Source of the DNA: Pseudomonadota bacterium
GTDB taxonomy: Bacteria > Pseudomonadota > Gammaproteobacteria > Steroidobacterales > MnTg04
DNA length: 47,821 nt
Reading direction: 5' to 3'
Assembly (NCBI GenBank): GCA_022560735.1
Contig: JADFSO010000005.1
Location: 1-47,821 of the forward strand
The position numbers were made by a program, and so were the translations under genes. The notes under the pieces were generated by a model. The model made no database searches. It had not been told where the DNA came from and worked only from the letters and a program-made list of their open reading frames with translations. This document shows, one piece after another, positions 1 to 7,126 of this stretch; the stretch's first letter is position 1; the number at the start of each line of letters is the position of its first letter.

Positions 1-172
1 ATGGCCGTGAAAGCGTAGGCAAGGCACCGAATCATCGAAAAGTCCCCTACGTTGTTCTTATCAATAGGGTGCGTAGCATCGCATGACTGCCATTACCACG
101 GTCCGGATACGGTTTTTGCGCCCTTCAGGATAGAGCCGCAGACATATATCTGCGGCCAGCGAGGGTTTCTTG

Positions 173-1066
173 CTAGAAACGCCAGCGTAACCTGGCCGCG
201 AAACGTGTCGCTGACTCGCCGGCGAGGCGGACCCGGCTGCCATCGCGCAATGTCATTTCATAGTGATTGTGAAGTTGCCTACCAACGCTGGTTGTCAGAG
301 TCAGTTTCGCGCCTAACTGCCAATCAAATGACCATTCGAGCGCATAAGATTGGTAGACAAATTGAGAATGTTGCGCCAGGTTTTTGTCCAAAACGTACCA
401 CTCATTGCCATCCGGAGTGATCTGCAGTGAGGAAGTCGATCCGGCCGAAAACTGATAACGCAATTGTGACGTCGGGTAACCCAACTCAATTGTCCAGACG
501 GGATGAAGTTGCCAGTGGACACCGATCAAAGGATAAATTCGATAATTACCGAAACGGTGATCACCGCAGAGGCCATATTGCAAGCTCACCCGATCGGATA
601 AGCGCCAGTCCCAAACCAGTGCTGCCAGCAGTTGAAATGCATCGACCGTGTATCGGCCGGGGTTTTTCATTACATTGGAAGAAGCAGATAGAGCGGGGGC
701 AATGCTGAAACGAAAACTCCTGACATCATTTTGACTGATTCGGTGCAACGGCAGAAAAAAAGTATGTAAGTAGCCGTTGGTTTGTGGGTCGAACATGTCG
801 ATATTAAAAAACGAATAGCGATAACCGACTCCAAAAAGCAGGCTGTTGTCTTCGGATCTGATGATTAGATCAAGATTGAAATTCTCCTGTTCAGTTTCAC
901 CGAGGTTTCTCTCAAAAGCGGACTTGTTATGGCTGCTAATTTCCATTGATAAGTAGGAATAAGCGATCGGCGTTCGGCAGATATCAACGCGGGCCAAACT
1001 GTCCTGGATGCAAAACAGATAGAGAAACAGGCTCATGCAGTGGGAGAAAAATTGCCGGCTGATCAT
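173..1066 (-). CDS. Probable outer-membrane beta-barrel protein, uncharacterised
   Basis: I do not recognise a named family. The 297-residue product starts with a hydrophobic stretch (about residues 8-25) that looks like a signal peptide. It then shows alternating polar/aromatic segments typical of beta strands (for example around residues 75-90 and 140-190), and it ends in Trp-Arg-Phe. A terminal Phe is the usual C-terminal signal of outer-membrane barrels handled by the BAM complex. This supports an outer-membrane location, but the ligand or role is unknown. It lies in the AT-richer accessory stretch left of the tRNA-Gln integration site, transcribed toward the window edge, with no operon partner visible. 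A periplasmic beta-rich protein is an alternative. Confidence 0.6.
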   Translation of the reverse strand: MISRQFFSHCMSLFLYLFCIQDSLARVDICRTPIAYSYLSMEISSHNKSAFERNLGETEQENFNLDLIIRSEDNSLLFGVGYRYSFFNIDMFDPQTNGYLHTFFLPLHRISQNDVRSFRFSIAPALSASSNVMKNPGRYTVDAFQLLAALVWDWRLSDRVSLQYGLCGDHRFGNYRIYPLIGVHWQLHPVWTIELGYPTSQLRYQFSAGSTSSLQITPDGNEWYVLDKNLAQHSQFVYQSYALEWSFDWQLGAKLTLTTSVGRQLHNHYEMTLRDGSRVRLAGESATRFAARLRWRF

Positions 1067-1142
1067 GGTGACAACCTGAGGATAGATTAGCCTGCATTAA
1101 CAAGTCAATTACGGGGCTTGGTCATTTTTTTTGGGACACCAG

Positions 1143-1544
1143 TTAACTAAGAATTACCACGCCTTTTTTTAGTTTCTCTCCAAATTCCTTTTTAATTTGT
1201 TTTACGTTCGCCTGTTCTCGACGAATTATCTTTTCCGCTTCTGCAATCGCTTTGGGTATGTTTCCGAGTTCAGGCGCTCGAGCAACAAGAATCGCAAGCT
1301 TTTCAAGCTTCGGCGTTTCCGATTCGTCAAAGAGCCTCGACGCATCGCCCGCTAGGAGCTCCGTCTTATGCTTGCAAAGCTTTCCGAATATCCCGGCCTG
1401 ACAATTACAATGTACCGATAGCTTGTTATCTTCAACTAAAAAATCGACCTGATAAGGGGCATCGCCACTGCTTCTTGCTCTTATGCTGATTTTCATGTTT
1501 TGAGCCCTACCGGCTGATATGTCGCCAAGTTTATATATAACCAT
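1143..1544 (-). CDS. Small SWIM-type zinc-finger protein
   Basis: The short protein carries a Cys-x-Cys-x8-Cys-x-His motif in its first half (CNC followed by CKH), which is the SWIM zinc-binding signature. SWIM domains bind DNA or protein partners in SWI2/SNF2 ATPases, MuDR transposases and plant regulators. Here the domain stands almost alone, followed by a charged, probably helical Lys/Glu-rich tail. The N-terminal half is beta-like. No enzyme domain is present, so no reaction can be assigned. The start is uncertain: ATG at 1544 is used here, but ATG at 1496 has a slightly better upstream purine run, and TTG at 1556 is also in frame. It sits in the accessory segment near the integrase. Confidence 0.6.
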   Translation of the reverse strand: MVIYKLGDISAGRAQNMKISIRARSSGDAPYQVDFLVEDNKLSVHCNCQAGIFGKLCKHKTELLAGDASRLFDESETPKLEKLAILVARAPELGNIPKAIAEAEKIIRREQANVKQIKKEFGEKLKKGVVILS

Positions 1545-1647
1545 CAAATTGGGCAATGTCAGGCGGTCTGGCCAAACCTCTACTACACTTAACAGATAAC
1601 GCCAACAAAGCCAACCCCGCCAAAAGACAGGGCAGGAGGAAGATCAA

Positions 1648-2112
1648 ATGGACATCAAGCGACTCATTATTGGCACCGTGGTCGGTGGCATCGCGTTGTA
1701 CATACTCGGCTACGTCATCTTTGGTCTGGCATTTGCAGACTTCTATGCCGCAAACAGAGGGTCAGCGACCGGTGTGGCCCGAGACACCCCGCTGATATGG
1801 TCCCTCGCGTTAGGAGCGTTGTCCTATGCGGCGCTCTTAACGCTAGCGATCGAGACCCGGACTCGTTCCGCAACGATAGTGGAAGGCCTCAAAATCGCTG
1901 CGATCGTGGGCTTTTTGTTCTGGTTCAGCGTGGGTTTCTACCGCTATGCACTCGGGAATGTCTGGAATCTCACGGCGACCCTCGTGGATCCGCTGCTTGA
2001 ACTCATTCGTGCTGGCATCAGCGGTGCCATCATCGCAGCGGTGCTGGGGAAGATCGCCGGTGCTCAAGAGGGGCCACGGACCGATGCTCAAGAGGGTCCA
2101 CAGACTGAATAA
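1648..2112 (+). CDS. Small four-helix integral membrane protein, uncharacterised
   Basis: The 154-residue product has four hydrophobic segments (about residues 6-30, 50-68, 80-103 and 115-133), so it is an inner-membrane protein. I do not recognise a named family with certainty; small DUF-type membrane proteins have this layout. The start is well supported: a strong AGGAGG-type ribosome-binding site lies just upstream of ATG 1648. The C-terminus is a hydrophilic tail made of two near-identical eight-residue units (AQEGP-R/Q-T-D/E), encoded by a 24-bp tandem repeat. It lies between the SWIM gene and the IS3 element in the accessory region. Confidence 0.65.
   Translation: MDIKRLIIGTVVGGIALYILGYVIFGLAFADFYAANRGSATGVARDTPLIWSLALGALSYAALLTLAIETRTRSATIVEGLKIAAIVGFLFWFSVGFYRYALGNVWNLTATLVDPLLELIRAGISGAIIAAVLGKIAGAQEGPRTDAQEGPQTE
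2062..2109 (+). repeat. 24-bp tandem repeat (two copies) at the end of a membrane-protein gene
   Basis: Two adjacent 24-base units, 2062-2085 and 2086-2109, both begin GCTCAAGAGG and differ at a few positions. They are in frame and give two octapeptide units at the C-terminus of the membrane protein. The repeat ends right before the stop codon, consistent with a recent slippage duplication. Confidence 0.75.
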
Positions 2113-2234
2113 TTCCCCTGGCTAGGTGCATGAACGACAGCATTGATAGAGAACAAAAATTGGCGTTCGATGACGTCAGGGAGAGGTACTTAGTGTATAC
2201 CGTCAGCACCTATGGAACAGATTTAGTTCTGGTT

Positions 2235-2254
2235 TAAGAGAGTGTTTTTGTTCA
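2235..2254. repeat. Left terminal inverted repeat of the IS3-family element
   Basis: TAAGAGAGTGTTTTTGTTCA matches the reverse complement of 3638-3656 with two substitutions, one further mismatch and a one-base length difference. Confidence 0.55.
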
Positions 2255-2274
2255 TCCTAACCTGAGGAGTTGAG

Positions 2275-2649
2275 ATGAAACAAAGACCAACAGGACGACC
2301 CTCGTCGTCAGAACAGACCATTCGCGACATCAAGCGCAAGACACGCAAGCAGTACGGTGCGGAGGAAAAAATACGCATTGTTCTGGATGGATTGCGTGGT
2401 GAAGACAGCATTGCCGAGCTGTGTCGGCGAGAAGGCATCGCCCAGAGTCTGTATTACAAATGGTCCAAGGACTTCATGGAGGCTGGCAAGAAGCGCCTCG
2501 CCGGCGATATTGTGCGCCAGGCCAACACGAGTGAAGTCACGGATCTGCGGCGTGAAGCACGGGATCTCAAAGAGGTGGTTGCTGAGCAAACGCTGGAACT
2601 GCGGCTGCTCAAAAAAAGCATGCTCGGGGATGGGGGCGAACTCGAATGA
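2275..2649 (+). CDS. IS3-family transposase OrfA
   Basis: The 124-residue protein has a Lys/Arg-rich start, then a helix-turn-helix of the IS3/InsE type (about residues 30-75, with EDSIAELCRREGI and a YYKWSK segment). A C-terminal heptad-like region (about 90-118) suits the leucine-zipper multimerisation of OrfA proteins. It supplies DNA end recognition for the transposase. The stop codon overlaps the orfB start as ATGA at 2646-2649, so translation is probably coupled by reinitiation, unlike the programmed frameshift used by many IS3 members. A GAGGAG ribosome-binding site precedes the ATG. It is complete. Confidence 0.85.
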   Translation: MKQRPTGRPSSSEQTIRDIKRKTRKQYGAEEKIRIVLDGLRGEDSIAELCRREGIAQSLYYKWSKDFMEAGKKRLAGDIVRQANTSEVTDLRREARDLKEVVAEQTLELRLLKKSMLGDGGELE

Positions 2650-3626
2650 GATACCCAGCCCCTGAGAAGCTTGAGATCATCCGGCTGGTAGAGCGATCGC
2701 ACCTTCCGGCCAAGCAGACACTCGATATGCTCGGTGTTGCGCGTACCACGTTCTACCGTTGGTACGCACACTATCGCCTTAACGGAGAAGACGCGCTGGA
2801 AGACAAAGCGCCCCTGCCAGGGCGGGTGTGGAACCGTATTCCCGATGATGTGCGGGAGCGGTTAATCACACTGGCCCTGGACAGGCCGGAACTGAGCCCA
2901 CGCGAGCTGGCAGTAACGTTCACGGATACCGAAGGCTATTTTGTCTCGGAAAGCTCGGTTTACCGGCTATTAAAGGGCCACGACCTGATCACCAGCCCGG
3001 CTTTCATCGTCATGAAAGCCGCCAGCGAGTTCACCGACAAGACCACGGCCATCAATCAGATGTGGCAGACGGACTTCACGTACCTGAAGATCATCGGTTG
3101 GGGCTGGATGTATCTGTCCACGATACTGGATGACTTCTCGCGTTACGTCATTGCCTGGAAGTTGTGCAGTACGATGACCAGTCGCGATGTCACTGAGACG
3201 TTGGAACTCGCTTTACAAGCATCAGGCTGTGACCAAGCCGATGTCGTTCATAAACCGAGATTACTCTCCGACAATGGGTCAAGTTACATCTCCGGCGAGC
3301 TCGCTGACTGGATCAATGACAATGCGATGAGTCACGTTCGCGGTGCACCGTACCATCCGCAAACACAGGGCAAGATCGAGCGTTGGCACCAGACGCTGAA
3401 GAACCGGATATTGCTGGAGAATTACTTCCTACCGGGCGATCTGGAAAAGCAGATCGAGGCGTTTGTCGATCATTACAACCATCAGCGATACCATGAGAGC
3501 TTAAACAACCTGACCCCAGCCGATGTTTACTTTGGGCGTGGCCAATCAATTTTAACAAAGAGAAAAAGGATCAAGAAAAGAACCATCGCGAAACGTCGTT
3601 TGCACTATCAACGGCACGCCGCGTAA
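2646..3626 (+). CDS. IS3-family transposase OrfB (DDE integrase catalytic core)
   Basis: The 326-residue protein has an N-terminal helix-turn-helix (TLDMLGVARTTFYRW, about residues 25-40) and an rve-type RNase-H fold core. The acidic triad is visible: D143 in WQTDFTYL, D209 in LLSDNGSS and E245 in QGKIERWH, with 35 residues between the second and third, as expected for IS3. It catalyses strand cleavage and transfer at the element ends. Its length is normal and I see no frameshift, so the element could still be active. It is translationally coupled to orfA. Confidence 0.9.
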   Translation: MRYPAPEKLEIIRLVERSHLPAKQTLDMLGVARTTFYRWYAHYRLNGEDALEDKAPLPGRVWNRIPDDVRERLITLALDRPELSPRELAVTFTDTEGYFVSESSVYRLLKGHDLITSPAFIVMKAASEFTDKTTAINQMWQTDFTYLKIIGWGWMYLSTILDDFSRYVIAWKLCSTMTSRDVTETLELALQASGCDQADVVHKPRLLSDNGSSYISGELADWINDNAMSHVRGAPYHPQTQGKIERWHQTLKNRILLENYFLPGDLEKQIEAFVDHYNHQRYHESLNNLTPADVYFGRGQSILTKRKRIKKRTIAKRRLHYQRHAA

Positions 3627-3637
3627 TATGAAAATGA

Positions 3638-3656
3638 TGAGCAGAACACTCGCTTA
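3638..3656. repeat. Right terminal inverted repeat of the IS3-family element
   Basis: On the minus strand it reads TAAGCGAGTGTTCTGCTCA, matching the left repeat at 2235-2254. It begins 12 bases after the orfB stop codon. Confidence 0.55.
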
Positions 3657-3698
3657 GCTTGACAGCATATCTGTCCCATTCGTTTGAAGACGGACATT

Positions 3699-4745
3699 TT
3701 ATTCACCACTGCCCAACACCTTCTTCGCAGTGCGCTCTACTACACCTCGCACATGCTCATCTGACAGATGGCTATATCGTTTCACCATTTCCAAAGTTTT
3801 GTGGCCAAGGACAGCGGCAAGTTCTGCCGTGGTTGCGCCATTCATGGCAAGGTTTGAAGCGCAGGTATGCCTTAGATCGTGGAAACGGAAGTCTTTGAGT
3901 CGGGCCTGGCTTCTCGCCTTCTGCCATGCTTTTTCAAAATAGGATGAATTTGCTCCGCCGGACCTAGCATTGGTGAAGATCAAATCATCGTCAATCCGGC
4001 GAATCTTCTGCAGTGTTGTCAGTTCATCGACAACCTGGGGCACCAAGGTAAGTGTGCGACGCTCATTGTTCTTCGTGTTGTGCAGGACCGCCCGGCTGGA
4101 ATCCAGGTCAACGTCTTTCCAGCGCAAGCCCAGGATTTCACCTTTTCTCGCTCCAGCGGTAAGCGCAATCAGGACAATTGCGTACAAATGGGGATGAGGG
4201 CTCTTGCTGGCTGCGTCTAGCAAACGGTCTTTTTCTGCATTGGAAAGAAAACGCACCCGGCCCCTGGGCTCTTCCAGGCTGCTGACCTTTCGCAGCGGGT
4301 TTGTATCCATCCACTCCCACTCACGTTCCGCCATCGTGCAGGCATGGCTTAGCAGCGCCAGATACCGATTGACAGTTGCCGGCGCCAGCCGTTTTGCCAG
4401 TTCGTCGCGTACCTCGACTATCGTTGAGCGGGTTAGCTGAAAAAGCCTTAAATCCCCCAGCCGGTCGATCCAAAAGTCGGCCTGACGTTTGGGGTTTGCC
4501 TGATCTTTCTTTTTGGGGATTTCGGTTTCTTGGTATCGCTCGAGCAATTCTTTAACGGTTCGGCGCTTGGCTTCATAAGAAGGCAGATACTTTCCTTTCG
4601 AAATGGCTGACTCAGTTTCTCGAGCCCACTCCTCGGCTTCACCTTTGGTGCGGAAAGTAGCGACCTGGGATCTGCGCCCGCCCATACGAATGACCGCCTG
4701 CCAGGTTATCCCCTTTTTGCCTTTGCGTTTGCGGAAGTACGCCAT
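3699..4745 (-). CDS. Tyrosine recombinase / site-specific integrase of a tRNA-integrating element
   Basis: The 348-residue protein is a phage-type integrase. It has an N-terminal arm-binding region, a SAM-like core-binding domain (about residues 62-160) and a catalytic domain. Catalytic residues are visible: R200 in TAGARKGEI, K225 in HNTKNNER, H289 and R292 in HDLRH, H315 in LGHKT and nucleophile Y324 in VKRYSHL. It cuts and rejoins DNA at attachment sites. Its start lies 117 bases from the 3' end of tRNA-Gln, the usual place for a tRNA-targeting integrase, and the gene points away from the tRNA. The catalytic set is complete, so it may be active. No excisionase gene is seen in the window. 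Confidence 0.93.
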   Translation of the reverse strand: MAYFRKRKGKKGITWQAVIRMGGRRSQVATFRTKGEAEEWARETESAISKGKYLPSYEAKRRTVKELLERYQETEIPKKKDQANPKRQADFWIDRLGDLRLFQLTRSTIVEVRDELAKRLAPATVNRYLALLSHACTMAEREWEWMDTNPLRKVSSLEEPRGRVRFLSNAEKDRLLDAASKSPHPHLYAIVLIALTAGARKGEILGLRWKDVDLDSSRAVLHNTKNNERRTLTLVPQVVDELTTLQKIRRIDDDLIFTNARSGGANSSYFEKAWQKARSQARLKDFRFHDLRHTCASNLAMNGATTAELAAVLGHKTLEMVKRYSHLSDEHVRGVVERTAKKVLGSGE

Positions 4746-4786
4746 TTGCGCGCCTTTTGTCGTTTAGCGTGATTTAGCCTACAGTG

Positions 4787-4806
4787 TGCGACAAATTTGC
4801 GACAAA
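4787..4806. repeat. Direct repeat TGCGACAAA x2, candidate integrase arm-type sites
   Basis: TGCGACAAA occurs at 4787-4795 and 4798-4806, 11 bases apart, between the integrase start and the tRNA. An inverted partial copy (TTTTGTCG) lies at 4756-4763. Short direct repeats at this position are typical of arm sites bound by the N-terminal domain of tyrosine recombinases. The assignment is by position only. Confidence 0.4.
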
Positions 4807-4815
4807 AACAAACAC

Positions 4816-4835
4816 GGCCACCTGAGAAAGTGGCC
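4816..4835 (-). terminator. Hairpin terminator after tRNA-Gln
   Basis: GGCCAC and GTGGCC form a six-base-pair stem with an eight-base loop. On the minus strand this is followed by GTGTTTGTTTTTG. It lies 27 bases after the tRNA 3' end and is oriented to end tRNA transcription before the integrase gene. Confidence 0.6.
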
Positions 4836-4862
4836 GAAATGCTTGTAACTCATTGATTTTAT

Positions 4863-4936
4863 TGGTTGGGGGACTAGGATTCGAACCTAGGTTGGCGGAG
4901 TCAGAGTCCGCAGTCCTACCACTAGACGATCCCCCA
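4863..4936 (-). tRNA. tRNA-Gln (anticodon CUG)
   Basis: On the minus strand the 74 bases fold as a full cloverleaf. The acceptor stem is TGGGGGA with TCCCCCA, including the U1-A72 pair typical of tRNA-Gln. The D arm is GTC/GGAC, the anticodon stem is GCGGA/TCCGC with loop CTCTGAC (anticodon CUG, reading CAG codons), and the T arm is CTAGG-TTCGAAT-CCTAG. The discriminator is A, and CCA is encoded (4863-4865). The gene is intact beside the integrase, so the element restored the 3' end on insertion. It may be co-transcribed with rpsI upstream, although a hairpin separates them. Confidence 0.95.
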
Positions 4937-4942
4937 ACTGAA

Positions 4943-4962
4943 ATCGGCCGCAAGCGGCCGAT
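4943..4962 (-). terminator. Hairpin after rpsI
   Basis: ATCGGCCGC and GCGGCCGAT form a perfect nine-base-pair stem with a two-base loop as read; in practice a few central bases would open. It starts four bases after the rpsI stop codon. The following minus-strand tract is only TTTCAG, so it may be a weak terminator or an RNA-processing site between rpsI and tRNA-Gln. Confidence 0.55.
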
Positions 4963-4966
4963 GTCG

Positions 4967-5356
4967 TTAACGCTTGGAGTACTGGACCGCCTTGCGTGCC
5001 TTGTGCAACCCGACTTTCTTGCGCTCGACTTCGCGTGCGTCGCGGGTCACGAACCCGGCTTTACGAAGCACCGGGCGCAGGTCCTCGTCATAGACCATCA
5101 GCGCGCGGGTCAGACCGTGGCGGATCGCGCCAGCCTGACCGGTCGTACCACCGCCGGATACGGTCACATTGATATCGAAATTGTCATGCAGGTTGGTTAC
5201 GTCCAGCGGTTGGCGCACGATCATGCCGCAGGTCTGGCGACCAAAAAACTCGTCAACCGGACGCTTGTTGACCGTGATCTTGCCAGTCCCTTTGCGGATG
5301 TAAACCCTCGCGGTCGAGGATTTGCGGCGGCCGGTGGCGTAATAAACTTCGCTCAT
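4967..5356 (-). CDS. rpsI: 30S ribosomal protein S9
   Basis: The 129-residue protein matches bacterial S9 throughout: the start [15 protein letters not shown], the [16 protein letters not shown] core, and the basic C-terminal tail ending in QYSKR, which reaches the ribosomal P site and contacts tRNA. It is part of the small-subunit head. ATG 5356 is chosen because it gives the standard S9 start and an AAGGA-like site lies upstream; longer in-frame extensions are not S9-like. It is the second gene of the rplM-rpsI operon, 28 bases after rplM. Confidence 0.98.
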   Translation of the reverse strand: MSEVYYATGRRKSSTARVYIRKGTGKITVNKRPVDEFFGRQTCGMIVRQPLDVTNLHDNFDINVTVSGGGTTGQAGAIRHGLTRALMVYDEDLRPVLRKAGFVTRDAREVERKKVGLHKARKAVQYSKR

Positions 5357-5384
5357 GCTTCTTTTGTCCTTGTCTCGCCGCTGC

Positions 5385-5813
5385 TTACAGTTCCAGCGGT
5401 TTTGGCTGTTGCGCAACGTGGCTGTGCTCGGGGCCCGCAAAAACCCGCAGCTTGCGCAGCATGCGGCGGCCCAGCGGGTTGCGCGGCAACATGCCTTTCA
5501 CGGCCAGTTCGATCACGCGTTCCGGTCTGCGGGCCAGCAGTTTTTCCAGGCTGGTGGATTTCAGGTTACCGATATAGCCGGTATATCGATAATACATCTT
5601 GTCCTTCATCTTGTTGCCGGTGACGCGAATCTTTTCGGCATTGATCACGACCATGTAATCGCCGGTATCCACGTGCGGGGTGTATTCGGGCTTGTGCTTG
5701 CCGCGCAAACGCCGGGCAAGCTCGCTCGCCAGGCGGCCCAGGATCTTGCCATCGGCATCCACGACATACCAGTCGCGGCGCACTTCTTCATTTTTTGCAG
5801 AAAAGGTTTTCAT
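5385..5813 (-). CDS. rplM: 50S ribosomal protein L13
   Basis: The 142-residue protein matches L13 in length and sequence: [25 protein letters not shown], then [23 protein letters not shown] and [10 protein letters not shown] motifs. L13 is an early-assembly protein of the large subunit. ATG 5813 gives exactly the family length, and the in-frame region upstream is leader. It is the first gene of the operon with rpsI, behind a good sigma70-type promoter and a leader hairpin. L13 is known to repress its own operon in E. coli by binding the leader. Confidence 0.98.
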   Translation of the reverse strand: MKTFSAKNEEVRRDWYVVDADGKILGRLASELARRLRGKHKPEYTPHVDTGDYMVVINAEKIRVTGNKMKDKMYYRYTGYIGNLKSTSLEKLLARRPERVIELAVKGMLPRNPLGRRMLRKLRVFAGPEHSHVAQQPKPLEL

Positions 5814-5833
5814 CGATCTCAATACCGGTTCGT

Positions 5834-5854
5834 GCTTCGCGGAAGCCGCAAAGC
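5834..5854 (-). promoter_or_regulatory. Leader hairpin before rplM, candidate L13 autoregulatory site
   Basis: On the minus strand GCTTTGCGG-CTT-CCGCGAAGC folds into a nine-base-pair stem with one G-U pair and a three-base loop. It ends about 20 bases before the rplM start, inside the transcribed leader. Its position fits the L13-binding leader described for E. coli rplM. The hairpin is seen; the function is inferred. Confidence 0.45.
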
Positions 5855-5865
5855 AAAGGCGCGGA

Positions 5866-5894
5866 ATATTACTGGACGGGGGCATTATTTGCAA
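5866..5894 (-). promoter_or_regulatory. Sigma70-type promoter of rplM-rpsI
   Basis: On the minus strand, TTGCAA (5894-5889) and TAATAT (5871-5866) are separated by exactly 17 bases. Transcription would start about 45 bases before the rplM ATG, just before the leader hairpin. It is the best promoter match found in the window. Confidence 0.65.
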
Positions 5895-5943
5895 TCTTCG
5901 CGGGTCGATTTGCCGGTTTGCCCCGCACCCCGTTGGGCTGTTC

Positions 5944-6282
5944 CTAACTATCTGTTTTCTCAGTACTTTTTTGAGGGATGAGCAGCCGCTCGACAACCTC
6001 GCCGCGAGCGAGGTGGCTTTCGACAATTTCGCGCACATCTTCCTCGTCTACATAGCTGTACCAGACCCCCTCGGGATAGACGACAACGATCGGCCCTTCC
6101 GCGCAACGATCCAGGCATCCGGCGGCGTTGACGCGTACCCCGCCCGGCCCCGAAATCCCCAGTTCCTTGCTCAGTTTCTTGGCAAATTCACGCATTTCCA
6201 GGCTACCGGCCTGGCGGCAACATACGCTGCCATCTGCGCGCAGGTTGGTGCAGAAAAATGCATGTCTTTGGTAGTAACTCAT
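5944..6282 (-). CDS. (2Fe-2S) thioredoxin-like ferredoxin
   Basis: The 112-residue protein opens with HAFFCTN and has Cys residues at 11, 21/22, 56 and 60 ([14 protein letters not shown]). This is the pattern of the thioredoxin-fold [2Fe-2S] ferredoxins related to the NuoE domain and Azotobacter Shethna-type proteins. It probably carries electrons in the cytoplasm; the partner is unknown. It is transcribed toward rplM with 130 bases between them, and the rplM promoter lies in that gap, so rplM need not depend on it. The assignment rests on the Cys pattern and overall similarity. Confidence 0.88.
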   Translation of the reverse strand: MSYYQRHAFFCTNLRADGSVCCRQAGSLEMREFAKKLSKELGISGPGGVRVNAAGCLDRCAEGPIVVVYPEGVWYSYVDEEDVREIVESHLARGEVVERLLIPQKSTEKTDS

Positions 6283-6309
6283 GTTTTGGGAACCGGTCCG
6301 TACTCTCTT

Positions 6310-7038
6310 TCAGAACTTGTAACCCAGCGCCAGTATAGTCTTGGTATCGGTTTTCCTGCTGCCTGCAGGCACCTCGTTGTTGTTATCGACGCGATAGGTC
6401 AACAGCAGACTCAGATTACCGGCCAGGGCGCTCTCCAGCGTGCTCAGCGACATGGTATAGGTATTGTCGCTGCCATGGTTAACGGTCAGCTCCTGCTTGA
6501 ACGAAAGGTGCTCGTTGATCTGCCAACGATAGTCTCCGCCAAACTGGAGCACGGCGCCATCCTCCTCGGTGTTGTCCAGCAGCCGGGTTTGCCGGGCGCC
6601 GACGCCCGCCTCGAGGTTCAATTCATGGTTTTGGGTATTCACGATCCGGCGGCCATAACCGACGGTTTCATAAAGCTGGCGGACCACGCCTGCAAATCGA
6701 TCGCGGTCGTACAGGATCTTCCCGTACAGGTAGTTTTTCTCGCCATAGTGGCGTTCCGCCTTTAACTCCGCATGATATTGCTCTTCGGCGTTGATGCCGT
6801 TGTCCTGCCGACCGGACCCGGAAACCCGGCCGCTGTACGCCCACAAGCCACGCAGGTATTCTGCCGAGACCGCGCCCGCCAGCGACCGGGTGTCGGTATT
6901 GCCGGTCGTACTTTCGAACCCCAGGCGCACTTCGCCGCTAAAGTTTTTTTCCGTTGCCGTTTCCGCTTCTCGCCCATGCGCAGGCGTGGCCAGCAAAACC
7001 ACGGCCAGCAGTGGCGCAAGATAAATCGTGTGATCCAA
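6310..7038 (-). CDS. DUF481-family outer-membrane protein (YdiY-like)
   Basis: After a signal peptide (about residues 4-22, ending at TPAHGREA), the protein shows the DUF481 pattern. It has FSGEVRLGFESTTGNTDT near the start, repeated beta strands, a YLYGKILYDRDRF segment and a C-terminal LALGYKF ending in Phe, as in outer-membrane barrels. The function of the family is not established; members resemble salt-stress-induced E. coli YdiY. TTG 7038 is chosen because AGGAG lies just upstream and the signal peptide follows directly. An ATG at 7104 would add 22 unlikely residues. It is divergent from the Fe-S protein gene. Confidence 0.82.
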   Translation of the reverse strand: MDHTIYLAPLLAVVLLATPAHGREAETATEKNFSGEVRLGFESTTGNTDTRSLAGAVSAEYLRGLWAYSGRVSGSGRQDNGINAEEQYHAELKAERHYGEKNYLYGKILYDRDRFAGVVRQLYETVGYGRRIVNTQNHELNLEAGVGARQTRLLDNTEEDGAVLQFGGDYRWQINEHLSFKQELTVNHGSDNTYTMSLSTLESALAGNLSLLLTYRVDNNNEVPAGSRKTDTKTILALGYKF

Positions 7039-7126
7039 GAGTCCTCTCCTTTCTGTCGCTTCGCTCTCGCCTGCCGCTGGCCAGCCGAAACCTGACCGTG
7101 ACATCGCGGGCCAACAAAGGGCTGCT

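Larger units (their letters stand above)
2233..3658 (+). mobile_element. IS3-family insertion sequence
   Basis: A two-gene transposase unit (orfA plus orfB with a D-D(35)-E triad) is flanked by imperfect inverted repeats: left TAAGAGAGTGTTTTTGTTCA at 2235-2254 and right, on the minus strand, TAAGCGAGTGTTCTGCTCA from 3656 to 3638. The outer ends are approximate because the repeats diverge beyond TAAG, and I could not find a clear target-site duplication. The right end lies about 40 bases from the end of the integrase gene. Both transposase genes look intact. Confidence 0.7.

Noticed and set aside
3661..3700. Imperfect hairpin TGTCC...GGACA after the integrase gene
   Set aside because: The stem is broken by an internal loop and lacks a clear T run on the minus strand, so it is not called a terminator.
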